A DNA stretch of 23,955 bases, taken from Priapulus caudatus (Eukaryota > Priapulida > Priapulimorpha > Priapulimorphida > Priapulidae). The translations under genes and the position numbers were made by a program. The notes below the pieces were generated by a model. That model worked only from the letters and a program-made list of their open reading frames with translations, searched no databases and had not been told where the DNA came from. How positions within the stretch are numbered: the first letter of the stretch is position 1; each line of letters starts with the position of its first letter. Below are positions 1 through 8,860 of the stretch, piece by piece. The DNA lies in NCBI RefSeq assembly GCF_000485595.1, contig NW_014578863.1, forward strand, positions 29,009 to 52,963. The letters are read 5' to 3'.

Positions 1-82
1 GGTATCATAGAAATGATATTTACCCGTTTCCAGCCTCTACCCAAAAAGTTTAGGCTCATCCTTATTTTGGATATCTGCCCCC

Positions 83-825
83 TGACTAGAGTGGGAGATT
101 GAGGAAAGGAGGCAGGGAAGATAGCTGGGGCAAAAGAAGACGAGGGAGGCCGAGCAATAAACAGGTGAGGCAAGGGGAAGGATGCGAGGACATAAAGTAG
201 GTCTTTTGTGCCCTACAGGTTAGGGCGCTCTTCTAATTATAAACACATGTGTACTGATAAAGATTTATTAGAGAAATCTATGCTGAGATCCCCCCTAATA
301 ATATTAAATGCGTATTCATCACAAAATATAACTCATCTGGTGAGATATTGCGCATGCGCTAACACACTAAAGTAGCCAGATTGTGTACTAGCTGGAATAC
401 GCAGCAGGGCCCTTACATTAAAGGTCTTCCCCCTTTTTCTCAAGTGAAGACTACTGATAGAATGTTATCATATAAATCTATGCTAGGATGACTCATCGGG
501 AGATATTGCACATACGCGCGCACCGTGTCAGACATGCAGTACCGTCTGAAGCAAGCTTCATAATATAGCTTGCTGAGGGAGCGAGGGAATGGGAAACCGA
601 GGAAAAGTGGCAGGGAAGATAACTGAGGCGGTCGAAGAAGAGGGGAGCGAGGAACAGGGGAGACAAGGAAAAGGCCGCGAGGGCATAAAGTAGGTATTTT
701 TGTACCCTATAGGATTGGGCACTCTCCTAATTATAAACACAGGCCTACTAATAAAAATTTATTAGAGAAATCTATGATGAGATACCCCCTAACCATATTA
801 AATGCATATTCATTACACAAAATAT
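83..825. repeat. Diverged direct duplication, ~495 bp apart
   Basis: Two copies of a roughly 245-bp segment lie at about 83-330 and 577-825. Both begin purine-rich around the shared word ggcagggaag (111 and 609). Both continue through 'gcataaagtaggt'-like text, share 'ctaattataaacaca' (233 and 727), then 'ttattagagaaatctatg', and end in 'aaatgc.tattcat.acaaaatat'. A shorter third piece (aaatctatgct... then gagatattgc) recurs at about 273-355 and 474-512. The copies differ by scattered substitutions and small indels, so the duplication is old. It carries no convincing gene. It abuts the gypsy integrase remnant at 830, so it could belong to that element or to a non-autonomous repeat inserted beside it. 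Confidence 0.75.
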
Positions 826-829
826 CAGA

Positions 830-2000
830 GGATGGCGAATCATCATTCCAGAAACACTGAGAAAGAAAGGAGTCCAGTTAGCTCATGAGGGACATCCTGG
901 TATCGTGAAGACGAAGTAACGGCTACGTTCTAAAGTTTGGTGGCCCGGCATCAACCGAGACGCCGAAAATGTTTGCAGGACCTGTCATGGATGCCAATTG
1001 GTAGCAAAAGCAACCTACCCTAAGCCAATGAAGCAGTTTGAGATGCCTACGTTACCTTGACAGGATACAGCTGCGGACTAACTAGGTCCAATGCCTGAAG
1101 GAGAGTATATCCTGGCTATCGTGGACTATCATAACCGTTTCTTTGAAGTTGCTATTATCAAACAGGTAACGTCTGAGAACGTGATCCGATGCCTGAATAA
1201 GATATCTGTAACCCACGGATATTCGCTGTCAATAAAAACTGATAATGTCCGTCAGTTTGTCTCTGAGGAGTTCAAGTCTTACCTTTAAGAAAATGGTATG
1301 GAGCATAGAGTTAGTCCGCCTCTGTGGCCACAAGCCAATGGGGAGATACATCGGCAAAAGAAGACTTTGCTGAAATCGATACGTATCACACACGCACAGG
1401 GTATAAAGACTGGAAAGACGAACTATACAAATCATATGTCAACTGTCATATAGAACTACACTACACGAGACAACGGATGAGATTCCATCCAAAATGATGT
1501 TTGATCGAGAAATCCTATCGAAGTTGCCTGAACACAGTGAAGAGAAGATACAGAGAGAACTATCTGCACGAGATCGCGATGCAGAATGTCAACAGAAGGG
1601 CAAGGATTATGCAGACAAACGGAGAAATGCCAAGGATAGTGAGTGATCGTGTATTGATGCAACAATCCAAACGTAATAAGCTGAGTACACGTTATGCTGA
1701 GAAACCGCTAGTCGTCGTGGAAAAGACGGATAGTAAGGTCACTGTGGAAACTGACGGAGCAACACAGTATATATATGTGAAATTCATCGCATCTGAGGAA
1801 GTTTCAGGAGACATCCAGAGAGGAGAACGTCGCTCAAGTGACAGGAAATGGGACTGAGGACAGTGACGATGATGAATCTGACCTAGTGCCACAAGGGTCA
1901 CCAGTTAAGATGTCACCTGATACGACAATGACACCTAAGGTCACGACCTGGTCTGGAAGAGTGTCGCGTACACATGCGAAATTCCTTAATTTTCTGAAAA
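830..2000 (+). pseudogene. Ty3/gypsy integrase remnant (C-terminal pol)
   Basis: This is a decayed integrase of an LTR retrotransposon; the family inserts element cDNA into chromosomes. From 830 one frame reads the zinc-binding HHCC region (AHEGH at 881-895, then C..C at 983-994, in 'CRTCHGC'), followed by the core. The first catalytic Asp is at 1124-1126 ('IVDYHNRFF'). The second is at 1241-1243 ('KTDNVRQF', where the family usually has TDNG). 'PQANGEIHRQ' follows, but the residue at the catalytic Glu position (Asp plus 36 residues, 1349-1351) is His. Four in-frame stops break this frame (917, 1058, 1079, 1286) without shifting it. Frameshifts near 1400 and 1470 precede the C-terminal part ('KDYADKRRNAK', then 'NKLSTRY'). 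A basic tail, 'SGRVSRTHAKFLNF', is typical of gypsy pol ends. Reverse transcriptase and RNase H are missing upstream. It is clearly dead. Confidence 0.9.
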
Positions 2001-2990
2001 TCGAGATTCAGTATATACATCAGTACTATGCAGGATTTCTTCTACATAAGAGGCACAGTGGCGCACCGCCGTTGTCAAATTTAACATCGCCGTTGTGAAC
2101 TAATTATGTATCCCGCCGGTTACAAAATAATGTCAACCCAAAATAAATACAGTGTTTCCCTGCATTGACACGCGCCTCGCTCAAATTCTCAGCCACGACA
2201 CAGAAATTTGTCAAATTGTATGTGTGGGTGTTGTAGCCATGGTGACCAGGCAGCCGTGCTGAAGAGTTGAGGGTACCGACAACATGGTAAAATTTCGCAT
2301 CATAGAGCTGGCCAATGTTTGAGTAAGATTGTACGGTTAATGTGCAGTGATTTGCATGAATAAAATGCATATTGCGTTGTTGATAGCAACTGTTTACATA
2401 TTTTTAATTATTTCTGTGTGCTGCTTATTCGGGCCTGCTGCCTATTGGCGCCCTCACCTCTTGGAAACACCTTTAAAGTCAGCCGGGTGGGTGAGTGTTC
2501 ACGCTATAGAATTACCAAACAAGTGCTGCGGAGCGACAGCGCTCATCTAACGTCTACTGCGTGACTCTGTGGTGGTGGTGGGATTCTAGTAAACCCTGTT
2601 AGTCCTATGTGTTACATACACGCCGAAACAGTGGAAGGCCCACAGGGCTGGTATCAGGAACCTTCTCAAAAGAATGTTCGTTGGGATCGTTATGAAAGTG
2701 CCACGAGATGGCGCGTACGTTTAAGTGTCTTCAGATAAAGATGGAAGCTCCCATCGTTCGTAGTAGCCAAACAACTATTTCAGACAGAATAGTAAGCACT
2801 CATCCATTTAACTACGCAAGCCTACAGGCTGAAATAGAGAGCTGCACACCTGTAACTAAGAAACGCAGACAAAAAACTACACAGTACACTGGCAGTGGCA
2901 TACGTTTACATGTAACACTGACAGTACAGAATGCCATAAAAATATGCATTATTAGAGCTTAACAGGCTAAACGTATAGGGTACATTGATC
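2000..2990. other. No recognisable gene; possible 3' flank of the gypsy remnant
   Basis: No recognised coding signal is present. An AATAAA lies at 2142-2147. A short open frame near 2347 has a hydrophobic start but no family resemblance, and another near 2708-2962 is basic and unrecognised. The stretch directly follows the integrase tail, so part of it could be a 3' LTR. I see no matching second LTR and no clear polypurine tract to fix its limits. Confidence 0.4.
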
Positions 2991-3004
2991 GCGTGGTAGT
3001 AGGT

Positions 3005-3570
3005 TTACTAACGTTAGCTAGCGCGATCGTGTAGATGCTACGTAACGTAGATTAGGGATCGGGTGTAGGCTTAAGTAACTGTGCTACGCCGCCGTGAGTA
3101 GAGTGAACGGTACCGTGAGGCAGCGCGGGGAGGAGCTGACGGAGGTTAGCTTAACCCCGGCATTATTACTTCCCCGCTGTAGCCTAGTCTCGTCGAGCGA
3201 TGTGGTTGAGAGTCTTACGTAAACGTAGTACTCATATTTACTTTTATATCTATGATCGGACTGGTAGTTAGCAACGGAAAGCGTTAGCTTACGGATAGCG
3301 TGTAGTTAGAGCTTAACGTAACGTTGAGCTTACACGGATCGCGTGTGTAGAGCTTAATGTAAACGTTAGCTTACGCGATCGGTGGAGAGCTTGAACGTAA
3401 CGTTAGTTAGCGTCGGTTGTATTAGTTAACGTAACGTTTAGCGTTTTACATGATCGCATGTGAGAGCTTAACATAACTGTTAGCTTAATTGACGCGTGTT
3501 CTAGTAGAGCTTACGTACGTTAGCTTACGCGATCGCGTGTTGTAGAAGTCTTAAACGTAAGTTAGCACTC
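3005..3570. repeat. Degenerate ~40-bp CpG-rich tandem repeat
   Basis: A unit of about 37-43 bp recurs. Its two parts are 'agagcttaacgtaacgtt' and 'agcttacgcgatcgcgtgt'. Clear unit starts lie near 3308, 3349, 3386, 3423, 3463, 3506 and 3545; more diverged units reach back to about 3005. The first part is nearly its own reverse complement (AGCTTAACGTAACGTTAGCT), and the second contains GCGATCGC, so each unit could form two small hairpins. CpG is frequent even though the copies are diverged. No open reading frame crosses the array. I cannot assign it to a named satellite. Confidence 0.75.
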
Positions 3571-3659
3571 TCCGGTAACTCCTTCTGCTGGGCCGTCGCG
3601 CTTTGTGTGTATGCAGCTTACGAAACGTAATGCTTACATGCAGATCGCGTTGTAAAAAT

Positions 3660-4235
3660 TATTACGATTTAAGAGCTAAAACTTCTTCAACCAAATTTTA
3701 GCGTTTAAATTTTACTGTGACATTGTAGCTTGACATCCAGGCATGTATAGATTCTACTTAGCAACGCAGTTCACAATTTTTCTAACAGTTAAAACCATGT
3801 TTTAACCTCCTCTTGAGGGTCAAAACCTTTGCTGATCACTATGCTCTTCGACGTCAGGGAGATAAGCACGTTTCATGGTTCCTTTCGCAATAAAGCTTAA
3901 ACAAGTTAATAAGATAACCGGCGTTGAATAAGCCATATAAAATAGTTTTTCAATCGCCTCGTCAGACCAGGTGACCTCAGTCAGAGGTGTTCTGTAAAAT
4001 CTACCTGTTGCACCCGAAATTTCGGCAGGCAGTGATTGGCTTTTTCCACCATGATGCTTAAACCGACTATCACGAGCTTAGTCAGAGGACCGTTTATGAT
4101 TTAGATGCCGCATTCTGCATTTTCCTCCGATTTTACCGCTAAGTACATGTATTCATGTACATCTGCTAGTATCTTATAAGCTATCCACGCACAAAATAGT
4201 TTCAACACTCGCACAGCGAAACACGACCTTACGTA
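3660..4235. other. AT-rich stretch, nothing identified
   Basis: No gene, clear repeat or RNA signal is visible in this segment. It separates the tandem repeat from the CRE-containing candidate promoter. Confidence 0.4.
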
Positions 4236-4278
4236 GTGCGGCCGGTACACGGCGCGCGTTGTGTTGATATTAGTGGGG

Positions 4279-4286
4279 TGACGTCA
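4279..4286. promoter_or_regulatory. Perfect CRE palindrome (TGACGTCA)
   Basis: The 8-bp full CRE site TGACGTCA is bound by CREB/ATF bZIP factors in animals. It lies in a locally CpG-rich stretch (about 4190-4310), 79 bp upstream of an ATG in good context that is followed by a consensus splice donor. No TATA box is visible. An 8-mer can occur by chance, so the argument rests on the arrangement. Confidence 0.3.
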
Positions 4287-4364
4287 TGGACTGAGCGGAG
4301 CTTGCGCGTTTTTGCGGATGTAAACCTCAGTAATAGGATCTCAAGAAAGATTCTCAATCGGCCA

Positions 4365-4420
4365 ATGGCACACATTATTACCAATGAGTGGGTCAGTCAG
4401 GTCATGGATATGTCGCACAA
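4365..4420 (+). CDS. Possible first coding exon, unrecognised protein
   Basis: An ATG in the context ggccaATGg opens 18 codons plus two bases (beginning MAHIITNEWVSQ). The frame runs directly into a perfect splice donor, GTAAGT, at 4421-4426. The same frame is open upstream to 4236, so an earlier start is possible. I do not recognise the protein and cannot find a matching next exon on the + strand before the endonuclease region. If real, the transcript must splice across or into the repeats to the right. The support is the CRE upstream, the start context and the donor; none is decisive. Confidence 0.25.
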
Positions 4421-4429
4421 GTAAGTACT

Positions 4430-5230
4430 AACAATTAAGAATATCAACATACTGAGGTTCAGCCATTTTGACACAAGGCGGTCACTCATTGTGTAAAATA
4501 GAAAAAACAAAGCAGATTATAACTCTGTTCGGAATTCTGACATATGTAGCGGAAGATGTATAAATGGATATTTTTATCTGTGATGTACAACTCGGATATT
4601 TAATTTTATCATGTTTTAATGGTAGGATTTATATTGTTGGCATAAAAAAGCACATCAGGATGTAGTTAATTAAGGGCCGTACTGTCATTTAGTTATCGCT
4701 CTTTATTCGCTAAAATTTTCTATTTGGTCACATAACTTGATTTTTAAGCAGTTTTTCGCAGTGTTTCTCAGTAAATATTCGAAATTTAAGAAAATCTGAT
4801 GGGCACTTTGGGTACAGATTGTGCTAATCATGTGGCAATAAATTTTGTAGCCTGACTCCTATCTGGTAGTTGAGAAATATCCAAAATACCATTTTTACAT
4901 AAAAATTCAAAATTTGTGTGATAACATAATTAGGTGCTGGAAATTTCATGAAATTTTTTGGCTTGAGCATAGAGATATATATCCTCTATAAATAAAACAA
5001 GTGATTGATTCGATTCATTCGCCAATAAATGTTTAATCTTCACTAGAGCAATACCTTTGCGCAACGTGGACAGTATCCTTAAGGAGGGAATGTTCCCCCT
5101 TCTTTTACACCTCTTGACTTTTAACCTTTGACCCCCCAGCTTCGACATCCCAAATCGTTTTCGGATTACCCCCCCACGTGCCGAATATCGTGACCGTACG
5201 TCGAGCGGTTAAGATTTGTGCCCAACTGTT
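4430..5230. other. AT-rich flank, possible non-autonomous transposon or SINE tail
   Basis: No coding sequence is supported. From about 5100 the composition shifts to blocks such as 'ttgaccccccagcttcgac' and 'attacccccccacgtgcc', leading into a GGAC repeat. This unique body with a simple-sequence tail is typical of non-autonomous elements, but I cannot name one. Confidence 0.3.
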
Positions 5231-5232
5231 GA

Positions 5233-5265
5233 TGGACGGACGGACGGACGGCCGGACGGACGGAC
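5233..5265. repeat. (GGAC)n microsatellite
   Basis: About eight GGAC tetramers with one 'ggcc' interruption. The tract runs straight into the first copy of the 55-bp direct repeat. Confidence 0.9.
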
Positions 5266-5452
5266 AATCATGCGATTCTACAAGCTGCACCTGACTACGT
5301 CAGATGAGCTAAAAATGTATCCCATAAATTCCTTTATGTTAATCCCTTTTTCTCATTGACTTGCAATTGACTGTTTGGAATGGTTATTTATGCGGGACGG
5401 ACGATCATGCAATTCTACAAGCTGCACCTGACTACGTCAGATGAGCTAAAAA
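5261..5452. repeat. 55-bp direct repeat, 137 bp apart
   Basis: 5261-5315 and 5398-5452 are almost identical; they differ at a few bases such as 'acaatcatgcga' versus 'acgatcatgcaa'. The second copy lies inside the 5' part of the endonuclease frame. The first copy reads the same peptide start in its own frame and then meets a stop soon after. Confidence 0.9.
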
Positions 5453-5826
5453 CGTGGTTTTCGAGAACTACTTTCAGTGCAGAATGCAGGAGAGCGATTC
5501 TCAACAACTCAGTGAGCAGTGAGTTTTTTGCAAAAGATACTGAAAAAAGTGCACAAAACCAGCATGGGTGCATGATTTGGACGGGGGCATGCTACAATTT
5601 TAGTTCTAAAAGTAAGACGTCTGGCCGAATTCGCTACAAAAAGGTCTGCGTGAATGATTTCGGCAATGAAATTGTTAAATATGCATCCTGCCGAACTCAC
5701 AGGCTTATGTACGCCATCAACTGTGGTCGTATGTCCGATGATATTGACGTATCGCACAGGTGTCACGAAACGTTATGTCAAAATGTAGATCATTTGGTTG
5801 CAGAAAGCAGGGTAGAAAATCTGTGA
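5380..5826 (+). CDS. His-Cys box (I-PpoI-type) endonuclease, C-terminus cut by a stop
   Basis: This 148-codon frame resembles the His-Cys box endonucleases (beta-beta-alpha metal fold), which cut DNA with one His and one Asn. Around residues 125-147 it reads 'SHRCHETLC', 'NVDHL' and then 'ESRVEN'. The spacing matches the I-PpoI active site: His126, Cys128, Cys133, His138 and Asn147 sit at the intervals of I-PpoI His98, Cys100, Cys105, His110 and Asn119. Cys64 in 'CMIWTG' could be the fourth ligand of the first zinc. A TGA at 5824-5826 then ends the frame. The same frame beyond it encodes a Cys six residues after the Asn and a C-H-C cluster, which looks like the remains of the second zinc site. 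The loss is therefore one nonsense change. The 5' end is uncertain, because the first ~25 codons overlap a direct repeat. Whether this is a mobile nuclease or a captured gene is unknown. Confidence 0.75.
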   Translation: MVIYAGRTIMQFYKLHLTTSDELKTWFSRTTFSAECRRAILNNSVSSEFFAKDTEKSAQNQHGCMIWTGACYNFSSKSKTSGRIRYKKVCVNDFGNEIVKYASCRTHRLMYAINCGRMSDDIDVSHRCHETLCQNVDHLVAESRVENL

Positions 5827-5922
5827 AGCCAGGGCTGTCTCTCACTCAAAATCTGCCACTGTCCCAACGAAAAACAGGGTATTTTTTTTGTTTAAAAGCG
5901 GTATGTATGTATTTGCACTTAC

Positions 5923-7313
5923 CTACTTCTTCACCGAGCGGAGTGAATGGTCGTGCGCCATGGTCGGGTGAAGGAGCGTCCTGCTCTGCTGCTGACCATC
6001 GACACGTTTCATTTGTTGTCTCCTCTTCCTCGCGCACTCCACTCGTCGTCGTCTGAAGCGGTCGGTCCGTTGGCATAAAAATCGTGCTTTCTCTTTTTTC
6101 TAGGGCGAGTGCAGCACCTCGGGTCCACCTGCAGACAGGCCAGCGCCGAGTTCGTCCAGAATGCGATGGATTGAGTTGCCTGGACCGAGGCACTGCTTGA
6201 GCGCAGCCCTGTACGCTCGACCCATCAAGTTCTGCGGGAAGTTATTCCTCTTCGGGATCACGGCCAGCGTTCGCAGGTGGGTCGACTCGACGTGTTGGGT
6301 GCTGTGTCCCATGCGAAGGCGGCCGATCATGGTGTCATTGACGTGGTAGTCGACGATCCCCTGCAGCAAGGCCACATCACGCCGCGTCATCCACAATATG
6401 TACTTCCTGCCCGTAAGCCTTTTGGCAATCTTGTTTGCCGAGCAACACAGGCTTCTCTCCTGGCACATGCCGTGCCGCCTCTGCAAGCACTCGACGAAGC
6501 TGGCGCGCACCTGCCTTAGGTGCGTTTCGAAGCACACTAGCTGCTCGGGCAAACCTTGGCATATCGCAACGCAGATCTGGTGCCGGGCAGCATGGAGCTG
6601 CTGAACGGAGCATTGCAGATCTGCTTCACCGTCCGTCGCTTGTGATGTGGCATGTCCTCCTGCTTCTCAACCCTGTTCGCCACGCCTAGGCTAGCGTACG
6701 CTTCGTCGGTACCCTTCACCATCGCGTCGCTCCCGTCGGTGCATGATAGTAGGTCGACGAACAGGTTCAAGAAGAGACGACTGTGCCAGGAAGAGCACGT
6801 TCGTGCGAGCGATGTCCCCCTCGCTCTGGGTGATGGGTCTGTCCAGCGGGTAGTTGGTGGTGCAGTTGGTTTGTTCGCGGCCCCGCTCGTAAAGCCCGCA
6901 CCGCTTGTTAGCGCCAGAGAGAGCGAGCAGGAGAGGGCGGCCTAGGCCCGCCGCCACCGCCGCCATCAGCGGACCTGTCGCTGGGGTCGTCGACTGGTAG
7001 CCGAAGGTGCGCTGAGGGCTCGTATTGTACATCCGACTGCGCTGACATGAACACCGGTTCAACATCGTGGGCGTCCTTTTCGTGCAGCATGGCCTTTAGC
7101 TGCCTGAGAAGCTCATGATTCTTGCACGTGGCTGTCTCCGCAAATTGCTGCAGAACGGGTGAGAGCTCGTTGACGGCTTTCTGCAACTGCGGAGTGCTAA
7201 GACGTACCGCGTATCGGTGACAGCACTGCCAAAGCTGCTGGCTGCCACTGCGACTCTCGTGTTCGGAACGGCCGGCCGCGAACCCTTCGAAGCGCCTGCC
7301 CTTCCCTCCCTTT
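5923..7313 (-). other. GC-rich island bounded by splice-like sites on the minus strand
   Basis: GC content rises sharply at about 5925 and falls at about 7320. On the minus strand the left edge is a perfect donor, AG|GTAAGT (5922-5917). The right edge is a plausible acceptor, CTCTACACAG (AG at 7315-7314). This could make the block one exon of a transcribed gene, or simply a GC-rich element inserted into AT-rich DNA with chance splice motifs at its ends. Confidence 0.35.
6008..7313 (-). pseudogene. Decayed Mutator-like transposase in a GC-rich block
   Basis: Reading leftward from 7313, several minus-strand frames together look like one protein broken by frameshifts. An N-terminal part (6908-7186) is helical and charged ('VLQQFAETATCKNHELLR'), with a Gly run. 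Next comes 'NCTTNYPLDRPITQSEGDI', which recalls the 'CTANxS...IGxEG' stretch of metazoan Mutator-like transposases. 'CTDGSDAMVKGTDEA' follows, with a candidate catalytic Asp at 6735-6737, then 'HHKRRTVKQICNAPFS' and 'MLPG'. The C-terminal frame (6100-6552) has 'HSTQHVESTHLR', with a candidate catalytic Glu at 6286-6288, then 'PKRNNFPQNLMGRAYRAAL', the usual order in this family. A basic 'RKKRKHDF' is in the next frame at the end. At least three shifts disrupt it. The assignment is by motif order, so the exact superfamily is inferred. Confidence 0.55.
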
Positions 7314-7359
7314 CTGTGTAGAGCTTCATGAGTGTTATTAACGCAAATGAGAGCATATA

Positions 7360-8570
7360 AAAATAATTAACTAATAATGTTTTTTTAAATCTTCGGTTGA
7401 ATTATGTATTTTTCAAATGTATGAACTTCAAATTCATAAGATAATTGATACAGAGAAGATAAATATAACCGGAAGCTTCCGGATCTTTGCCACGCTCCAG
7501 GCATTCGCCTCGTTTTCGACGGTATTACTATTTGTAAAATGTGAATACTTGTATCATTTCATATTCATTGTTTATTGGTTCCTTTTGACAACTTGAAAAA
7601 CAGATTCAAGAGTCTCATACAATGTGTTCAGAATAGCTTAGAATGAACCACATTGCACCATTTTTTCAAAAATTTCCCGGGGGAACATGCTCCCGGAACC
7701 GCCCACCCCCGCCCCAGCTGGGCGAGCAAACGTGCCTTTTAATCCAGTATGCGCGCCCCCCCCAACTGGCCAATACATTCATTGTCTAATTTTTCATCAG
7801 AAGAAACCCTGCTATGCTATCAGACCCTGATCCTTCCTGTTAACTGTTAGCTAACATAATGCTTCTCGGTCGAAATGAAGAAACAACACCCTCAACAACA
7901 CCCCTTCGATCTCGATTTTTAAGAGTGTACCCCCAAATTCACGAAAATTACATACCAACTATGCTCTCTATCCTTGTACCACAGTGGCCTGTCATCGTCG
8001 AAACAGGTACAACTGTAGTTGTGTAGCCGTTAGAATGTTCGTATGCATGATTCATTGATTGTATATGAAGTTGAAAGTAAATGAATAGAAGCCAAGATCG
8101 AGTGTGTAGTTGCAGCTAGATAACCGACAAAATGTAAGCTAAAAATATTACAAACAACATTCTTAATAAAATTAAAAAGAATACAACCAACATTGTAATT
8201 CATGAAATTTCAACAATAAACCAGTGCCATAATCTCGTGTCACATGGATATGTAGGATATTGCAGTGACCGCACAATTTGCTCTCGAATCCACATAAATT
8301 ATTCATGACGTACTCTATTGACTCTCTATTGATAATATAAGATTGATTCTATAAAAAAACAAAATAACGCATTTCGAACAATAGCCAATTCACAAGTGCT
8401 TGTAATGGCTGTATAACTATCAAGCAATTTTGACGAATTTGACGTTTGCTGCAGTTTATACACCAGCAAACCATTACAAATTTGAATATTACTGCAAATA
8501 CGATAACGCCACATTACAATTTGACAAAATAAAATGTTATTAACTTACTGAAACAAAACATAAATGTGCA
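7360..8570. other. AT-rich intergenic DNA, nothing coding
   Basis: No supported gene. A short GC-rich near-palindrome (about 7676-7697, 'ccgggggaacatgctcccgg') followed by C-rich runs to about 7760 stands out. It resembles DNA transposon termini, but no second end was found. Confidence 0.4.
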
Positions 8571-8575
8571 CTGCT

Positions 8576-8664
8576 ATATATACTATACTATATAGATATT
8601 TATGGGTATAATATATATAGTATATATATAACTATGATAGCTCTATATATATATATATATATAT
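8576..8664. repeat. (TA)n microsatellite
   Basis: Interrupted TA dinucleotide runs, longest at about 8644-8664. Confidence 0.9.
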
Positions 8665-8860
8665 ACTTTATACAGTCTACAGTTTATATGCTTGGAAATG
8701 CACAAATTAAATTTTTCACCAGCAAACAACATATCACTATCTGTAATGTGTGTGTAGTATATTATTTTCAACATAACGTGATCTTGCCATATTGCTTTAT
8801 ATTCATAGGGTGACGTGACAATTTTCATCTGAGGACGGTCAATAGACTTCATAACAAAGA

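Noticed and set aside
558-740. Pro/Ser-rich minus-strand frame.
   Set aside because: It is the complement of the purine-rich duplicated segment; the other copy does not keep the frame.
830-1288. Idea that the in-frame stops in the integrase reflect stop-codon reassignment.
   Set aside because: The collagen exons and other frames end normally at stops, and the integrase has lost its catalytic Glu, so decay is simpler.
2649-2658. 'tggtatcagg' resembling a retroelement primer-binding site.
   Set aside because: No LTR end with a partner copy and no gag follow on the + strand.
2347-2962. Two small open frames (hydrophobic at 2347, basic at 2708).
   Set aside because: No recognised motif, no splice or start support beyond chance.
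7676-7760. GC-rich near-palindrome resembling a DNA transposon terminus.
   Set aside because: No second terminus or target-site duplication could be found in the window.
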